From Mycolicibacterium sp. P1-5 (GTDB lineage: Bacteria > Actinomycetota > Actinomycetes > Mycobacteriales > Mycobacteriaceae), in contig NZ_NPKT01000003.1 in NCBI RefSeq assembly GCF_008329565.1, positions 1 to 64,000 on the forward strand: DNA of 64,000 nucleotides, given 5' to 3'. Shown in pieces: positions 59,960 to 64,000 of the stretch (position 1 is the stretch's first letter; each line of letters starts with the position of its first letter). The notes under the pieces are model-generated. The model ran no database searches and was not told the DNA's origin. It was given only the letters and a program-made list of their open reading frames with translations. Made by a program: the position numbers and the translations under genes.

Positions 59960-61305
59960 CGCAGGACGTCGACTCCGAAGTCCTGTTCTCCGCCGCGCGC
60001 GTCTTCACCAGCGTCCGCACCTCCGCGGGATCTGCCGTGACCGGACTCGCGAGTTCGTTGAATGGGTCGGCGGGAATGGCGGGAACCGACACTGGCGCAC
60101 ACGCGTGGGCCGTGAAGTATGACCCGTTGGCCAAGTCGCTGATCAAAGCCGCCGCCGCCGACGTCCAGGGCGCCGGCCAATGCTCGGACCTCCTTTTTGC
60201 GACCGGGGTGAACCACCTGAATGCCGACGGGCAATCAGCCATCAATAACGAGACGGTGCTTGAGATGCCTCCGATGGGTGCACCGTCTTTCCCGGAGCCT
60301 GCCCTTCCGCCCGTGGAGGGCGGCCACGGCGATGTCCCGGAGTGGTGGCACACAATTTCGGCTTACGTCCAGGGCGAGCTGTGGCCGAATGGGCATCAGG
60401 ACAAGCTGCGCGCCGCCTCGGATAGCTGGACCAGCGCGGCTCGCCAGTTGCGAGCGTCCGCGCAGCTGGTCAACGGAGGGCCAGGTTCGATGGGCGCCAT
60501 CGCACCGCTGTCGGACCAGAAGTCCCCCGAGTTCCCGGATCTCATCAAGAACTGCACTATGGTGCGCGACCATATGACGAGCACTGCCAACGGATTCGAC
60601 GACGCGGCCAAGGTGTGCTCGGCCTACGCGCAGACCATCGACGACGCACATTCCAAGATCATTCACGAGATGGTGGTCCTGGGCGCCACGGTTGCGGTAT
60701 CCGAGGTCATCGCTGCGGTTCTGATTCCTTTCACTGCAGGTGCAAGCGAAGCGGTGTCCAAAGTGGTCGATGTCTCGCGGCTGACGGCCACCGGCGCGCG
60801 CATCGCCACGATCATCCGTGAATTCCGTGCTGCCGCTGAACTTTCAGCTCTCCCCGCCGTCAGCGCAGCAGGCGCCGCAGCAAGGTCACTCACCGAACTT
60901 GGACCGCTGCTGGCGGCGCGCCCGACAATCTTCGCTGCCGAAGTAGCGGGCGGTGGTGCGGCACGGGTCGAAGCAGCAGAGGCCAGGAAGCTTGGCGATG
61001 ACAGCGTCAAGGACAAGCTCGAGAAGTACCTACTCAACCCCGACCATCCCACCGGTGGACCGAAGGCGAAATGGTTTGATCAGGCTCTCGGATTTACCCG
61101 GGAGAACGCCGCTGATCTGCAAAAGCAAATCGTATTTGATCCCGCCAAGGCAGTGGAAACGGGCGTAACCGAATACGGGACCAAGTACAACCAGGTCATA
61201 CCTGTTGTGGGGTCGAACGGTAAGACGATCGACGTAACCTTCGCCTTCATTCGGAACAATGACGGCGTGGTCCGGTTGGTCACGGCGATTCCGACGAAGC
61301 GATGA
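59956..61305 (+). CDS. Polymorphic toxin with WXG-like N-terminal part and DUF6883-like C-terminus
   Basis: A 449-aa protein. The first 230 residues are helical with Trp-containing turns (PEWWHTISAYVQGELWP, DSWTSAARQLRASAQ), like the N-terminal domain of CpnT-type substrates. A hydrophobic Ala/Val-rich region follows (about residues 240-340). The last 100 residues (KDKLEKYLLNPDHPTGGPKA then KWFDQALGF, YNQVIPVVGSNGKTIDVTF, RLVTAIP) match the DUF6883 toxin-type domain as recalled. It is therefore likely a secreted or contact-delivered effector; its biochemical activity is unknown. The partner immunity gene follows 13 nt later. Confidence 0.82.
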   Translation: MTQDVDSEVLFSAARVFTSVRTSAGSAVTGLASSLNGSAGMAGTDTGAHAWAVKYDPLAKSLIKAAAADVQGAGQCSDLLFATGVNHLNADGQSAINNETVLEMPPMGAPSFPEPALPPVEGGHGDVPEWWHTISAYVQGELWPNGHQDKLRAASDSWTSAARQLRASAQLVNGGPGSMGAIAPLSDQKSPEFPDLIKNCTMVRDHMTSTANGFDDAAKVCSAYAQTIDDAHSKIIHEMVVLGATVAVSEVIAAVLIPFTAGASEAVSKVVDVSRLTATGARIATIIREFRAAAELSALPAVSAAGAAARSLTELGPLLAARPTIFAAEVAGGGAARVEAAEARKLGDDSVKDKLEKYLLNPDHPTGGPKAKWFDQALGFTRENAADLQKQIVFDPAKAVETGVTEYGTKYNQVIPVVGSNGKTIDVTFAFIRNNDGVVRLVTAIPTKR

Positions 61306-61318
61306 GAGAGTGCGGGAC

Positions 61319-61534
61319 ATGAGTCCACAGGAATACGACGTCGTCCGCCTGCTACGGCCGTTGCCGCAATACGACCTTGCTGTCGGCGCTCAGGGCACGG
61401 TCGTGATGGTCTACCGCAATCCGGGGCTCCCGCCGGCATACGAGGTGGAGTTCGCCGACGACGACGGCGTGACCCAAGCGCTAATCACTCTCAAAGACAA
61501 CGACGTCGAGGTCACTTGGCGGGCCGACAGCTGA
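61319..61534 (+). CDS. DUF4926-like probable immunity protein
   Basis: A 71-aa protein: YDVVRLLRPLPQYDLAVGAQ, GTVVMVY, AYEVEFADDDGVTQALITL. This is the DUF4926 pattern (small beta-rich proteins coded after DUF6883-type toxins). The ATG at 61319 has GCGGGAC just before; an in-frame longer version would overlap the toxin. It probably neutralises the DUF6883-like domain inside the producing cell. Confidence 0.8.
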   Translation: MSPQEYDVVRLLRPLPQYDLAVGAQGTVVMVYRNPGLPPAYEVEFADDDGVTQALITLKDNDVEVTWRADS

Positions 61535-61539
61535 TCAGC

Positions 61540-61557
61540 TCTGAATCCGGATTCAGA
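61540..61557. terminator. 18-nt perfect palindrome after the toxin cassette
   Basis: TCTGAATCCGGATTCAGA is a perfect palindrome 5 nt after the immunity stop, and it adjoins AGCTGATCAGCT (61529-61540), another perfect palindrome that contains the stop codon. It may terminate the cassette. It lacks a T-run. Confidence 0.5.
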
Positions 61558-61675
61558 CCTGGTGCAGTCCATCAATTCGCCCCATGGGGAGCACCTTTGG
61601 GCGACGTCCGTGAGCAATGGACGCGTGAGCCAAACAGCTGTGGTTTGCCGAGGCGGGCTGACGGTCTAGGCCTGA

Positions 61676-62101
61676 TCAATCCGGCGGCGGGGTGCCGATA
61701 AGCACGGCGGTCATCCGATAGCCGTCCGGGCCGGCCTTCCACGCGTGGTCGACACCGTTCATGACGACCATGTCGCCGGCTTCGAGGCGATGGGCACCGT
61801 CATCGAGGATCAGGTCGACGCTTCCGCTGATAACCGTCTCCAAGTCGACGGTGTCGGTGTGGTGCTTCGGAGTTTCAGTGTTGGGGCCTTGCTCGACGAC
61901 CATCCAGCGGACGAGGCCGGGCTCGAGGAACTGGTCGATGAGATCGGCATTGCCTTGCGGGCGTGCCGGCGGTGGGCTCTGGTCCGTGTTGAACGGAATG
62001 GCGATGCCGAAACCGGGTGCGACGGAGTTGATTTCGACCTCATCGTTGCTGACGACGCAAGACTTGCCGTCGGCGTCGACGCCGGTGATGAACAGTCGCA
62101 T
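61676..62101 (-). CDS. Cupin-domain protein
   Basis: A 141-aa single-domain cupin. The metal-binding motif 1 region is TPKHHTDTVDLETVISGSVD (His, His, later Glu), and motif 2 is LEAGDMVVMNGVDHAW (His). The ATG at 62101 has GGAAGG at 6 nt, preferred over in-frame codons further upstream. It may be an oxygenase, an isomerase or a sensor. A P450 gene precedes it on the same strand with a 64-nt gap, so they may be co-transcribed. Confidence 0.82.
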   Translation of the reverse strand: MRLFITGVDADGKSCVVSNDEVEINSVAPGFGIAIPFNTDQSPPPARPQGNADLIDQFLEPGLVRWMVVEQGPNTETPKHHTDTVDLETVISGSVDLILDDGAHRLEAGDMVVMNGVDHAWKAGPDGYRMTAVLIGTPPPD

Positions 62102-62165
62102 GTGCCGCCTTCCGCTTGTGGTGGTGTCAGCGTAGTCGGCCGGAACGGAAGTGACGCCGACTACG

Positions 62166-63416
62166 TCAGCGCAGCGAGTACCGGATCGGCAGATGCTTGA
62201 GGCCGCCGACGAAGATCGTCGAGATGAACTCCGGGTCACCGGCTAACTCGATGGACTCCAGTCGCGGGAGCAGCTCGGTGAAGAAGCTGTTGATTTCCAT
62301 GCGGGCCAGGGCTGCGCCGAGGCAGAAATGGACGCCGTAACCGAAGGACAGGTGCTTATTCGGGTCGCGCCCGACGTCGAATGTGTCTGGGTTGTCGAAG
62401 ATTTCCTCATCGCGGTTGGCCGAGACGTAGGACAACAACACCGACTCGCCCTTGCTGATCGGGACGCCGCGCACTTCGGTGTCGGCGGTGGCGGTGCGCA
62501 TGAACTCCTTGACCGGGGCGGTCCAGCGGATGATCTCTTCGACCGCCGTGCCCATCAGCTCCGGTTGTGCTTTCAGCCGGGCCAGTTGGTCTTGGTGCTC
62601 GATGAGAGCGAGTAGCCCACCCGAGATGGCGGCGCTGGTGGTGTCGTGGCCTGCGCTGGCGACGATCACGTAGTAGGACAGGCAATCGATGTCGTTGAGG
62701 AATTCGCCGTCGAGCTTGGCGTTGGCGATCGCCGAGGCGAGATCTTCGGTCGGATTGGCCCTGCGCTCGGCAGTGAGCGCGGTGAAGTATTGGAAGAAGT
62801 CGAGGATGACCGCGTGCAGCTCCTCCGGATCCTTGCCGCGGCTGAGCTCGTCGTCGTCACCGCCGAACAGCTCTTGCGTGAGCTTGAGCATGCGCCCGAA
62901 GTCCGATTCCGGCAGCCCGAGCAGCGACAAGATGACATACAGCGGGAAGTTGACCGCGACCTCTTGGACGAAGTCGCACTCGGGACCGTTGGCGACCATC
63001 TTGTCGACGTAGATCTTGGCCAACTCGTCGACGCGGGTCTTCAGTGCGCGCATGGCCTTCGGCCGGAACCAGTCGGCGCCAATTTTGCGGATGTCGCGGT
63101 GAAGCGGGTCATCCATGTGGATCAGCGTGCGCAAGCCGCCGCCGGCGGCGAGGTTGGCCGCCGACAGCTCATCAGTAGCGGCGGTCTGCAGCATCGGCCG
63201 ACGGGCGTTGATCCACAGCTCGTTGTCGCGTTCGATCGCCATAACGTCGGAGTGCTTGGTAATCGCCCAAAACGGCCGGTAGTCGGGCGCTTCGACATAG
63301 GACACCGGGGCGTGTTCACGCAGGTGAGCCAGGGCCTTGTACAGGCGGGCCTCCTCCGCGTAGGCGCGGGGTTCAGCCAGAACCTTGGCAGCGTCATCGA
63401 CGATTGAACTGGTCAT
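62166..63416 (-). CDS. Cytochrome P450
   Basis: A 416-aa soluble P450. The I-helix is ASAGHDTTS, the K-helix EEIIRW (ExxR), and the haem loop HLSFGYGVHFCLGAALARME with the ligand Cys. The size fits bacterial class I enzymes needing a ferredoxin. No ferredoxin gene is adjacent. The ATG at 63416 has GAGG just upstream; a longer frame from 63497 is unlikely. The family number cannot be assigned by eye; substrates of such mycobacterial P450s include lipids, terpenoids and sterols. Confidence 0.93.
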   Translation of the reverse strand: MTSSIVDDAAKVLAEPRAYAEEARLYKALAHLREHAPVSYVEAPDYRPFWAITKHSDVMAIERDNELWINARRPMLQTAATDELSAANLAAGGGLRTLIHMDDPLHRDIRKIGADWFRPKAMRALKTRVDELAKIYVDKMVANGPECDFVQEVAVNFPLYVILSLLGLPESDFGRMLKLTQELFGGDDDELSRGKDPEELHAVILDFFQYFTALTAERRANPTEDLASAIANAKLDGEFLNDIDCLSYYVIVASAGHDTTSAAISGGLLALIEHQDQLARLKAQPELMGTAVEEIIRWTAPVKEFMRTATADTEVRGVPISKGESVLLSYVSANRDEEIFDNPDTFDVGRDPNKHLSFGYGVHFCLGAALARMEINSFFTELLPRLESIELAGDPEFISTIFVGGLKHLPIRYSLR

Positions 63417-63493
63417 GCATCCTCGCTCACAAAGGACTTGACGGGTGTCAATAAGTGAGCTTATGTGGCCTGCGTCGCACTGACCTATCGGGG

Positions 63494-63672
63494 TCATCGC
63501 TTCCTGCGGAACAGCTCCGCCGGACGGCCTCGTGTTCCGGTGTTCTGCTCCAGGGCGCCGGTGCCGACGAGGCGCGGTTCCATCGTGCGGCGGAACTTAT
63601 CGCGCTGAAGCGTCTTGCCTGCGACGGCCTCTTGGACCTGGCGCAGGTCTCGCAAGCCGGGGACGAAGACAT
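63494..63672 (-). pseudogene. Remnant of an NrtR-type (NUDIX-linked) winged-helix regulator
   Basis: Reading leftwards, about 59 codons encode VFVPGLRDLRQVQEAVAGKT, LQRDKFRRTMEPRLVGTGAL and GTRGRPAELFRRKR before a stop. This is the pattern of the C-terminal winged helix of NrtR/NUDIX-type regulators (LR.L..AV.G..L.R..FRR and G.RGRPA.L.R). No start codon or NUDIX box precedes it; the frame meets a stop about 50 nt upstream, and another reading frame occupies that stretch. It looks like the 3' end of a lost gene. Confidence 0.55.
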
Positions 63673-63978
63673 TTAGTCCGGCCGGGCAAGGTCCTTCCCA
63701 GATGTCCGCAATAGAGACTCACCCGAATCGATAAGTCGTCGCAGCTCCGCAACCAGCTGGCCGAGTCCATCTCTCAGGTCGACTCGCTCGGCTGTCGCAT
63801 CGAGGATCGCCTGCCGAGCCGCATCGGCCAATGGCTCGAACTCGCTCAGCGCCAACGTAGCAGCACGCTCGCCGGTGCGTTCAAGCTCGGCCTCCATGAA
63901 CTTCCGCTGACGATCGCGTTCCGCTGCGTCCGCCCGACTTTTCAGGAATTTTTCAGCGATCGACGACATCTCGACCAC
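63673..63978 (-). CDS. Small helical protein, unknown function (may extend beyond window)
   Basis: A frame of 101 codons with strongly helical, charge-patterned sequence (AEKFLKSRADAAERDRQRKF, then MEAELERTGERAATLAL) and no hydrophobic segment. A GTG (63978) or the ATG three codons on could start it, but neither has a good ribosome-binding site, and the frame is open to the window edge, so the true start may lie outside. I recognise no family. It overlaps the position where the rest of the NrtR-like gene would be expected. Confidence 0.5.
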   Translation of the reverse strand: MVEMSSIAEKFLKSRADAAERDRQRKFMEAELERTGERAATLALSEFEPLADAARQAILDATAERVDLRDGLGQLVAELRRLIDSGESLLRTSGKDLARPD

Positions 63979-64000
63979 TAGCGGGAGGGTGGCAGTGGCG

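Overview
The window comes from a mycobacterium, most likely a rapid-growing Mycolicibacterium-type species. It is GC-rich throughout and dense with mycobacterial hallmarks: a yrbE-mceA-F operon with associated membrane genes, two cyclopropane-mycolic-acid-synthase-family methyltransferases beside a KasB-like ketosynthase, an IniB-like glycine-rich protein, paired L,D-transpeptidases, dTDP-rhamnose genes, an MpaB/DUF2236 protein, a deazaflavin (Ddn-type) oxidoreductase, and a WXG100/toxin/immunity cassette like EsxFE-CpnT. No tRNA, rRNA, IS element, CRISPR array or phage block was recognised.

Layout. 1-4.6 kb: rmlB (cut by the window edge) and rmlA, a crotonase/TetR pair, a small membrane protein, an alpha/beta hydrolase and a FabG3-like SDR. 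4.6-18.8 kb: two back-to-back operons, each with its own TauABC/SsuABC-type importer, separated by a LysR gene. The left operon encodes a 787-aa PHP-motif protein, lipoprotein, ATPase, permease and a calcineurin-like phosphoesterase. The right operon encodes a GntR/UTRA regulator, an AprB-like two-cluster ferredoxin, a binding lipoprotein with a NosL-like C-terminal domain, permease, ATPase and an AprA-like flavoprotein fused to HEAT repeats. I rate this right operon as the most likely undescribed system in the window. 18.9-26 kb: an oversized IniB-like repeat protein, two small membrane proteins and two tandem L,D-transpeptidases. 26-32.6 kb: a NYN-domain protein, SAM methyltransferases including two of the mycolate type, a KasB-like protein whose catalytic Cys is Asp, a DEAD-box helicase and cspA.

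32.6-43.3 kb: a TetR gene with a divergent 59-aa gene and an operator array between them; a Vsr/DUF559-type gene bracketed by two copies of a 62-bp imperfect palindrome; several very small genes; a FAAL-like acyl-adenylating enzyme; three GAF-ANTAR proteins; a DUF5709-like protein; and a secreted lipase-like protein. 43.7-53.8 kb: a complete mce operon (yrbEA, yrbEB, mceA-F, a mam gene and an MPT64/RsiV-like secreted protein), nearly every junction overlapping by 1-8 nt. 53.8-64 kb: an MpaB-like gene divergent from a double-TetR regulator of Mce3R architecture, a GH16 enzyme, a Ddn-family protein, a DMT-like membrane protein, a secreted protein, the WXG/WXG/toxin/immunity cassette, a cupin, a cytochrome P450, a remnant of an NrtR-type regulator and a small coiled-coil protein.

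The envelope theme (arabinogalactan linker sugar, mycolate modification, peptidoglycan cross-linking, lipid import, IniB) dominates. Starts were chosen from ribosome-binding sites, stop/start overlaps and paralogue alignment. Domain names and family assignments are from recalled motifs, not from database searches.
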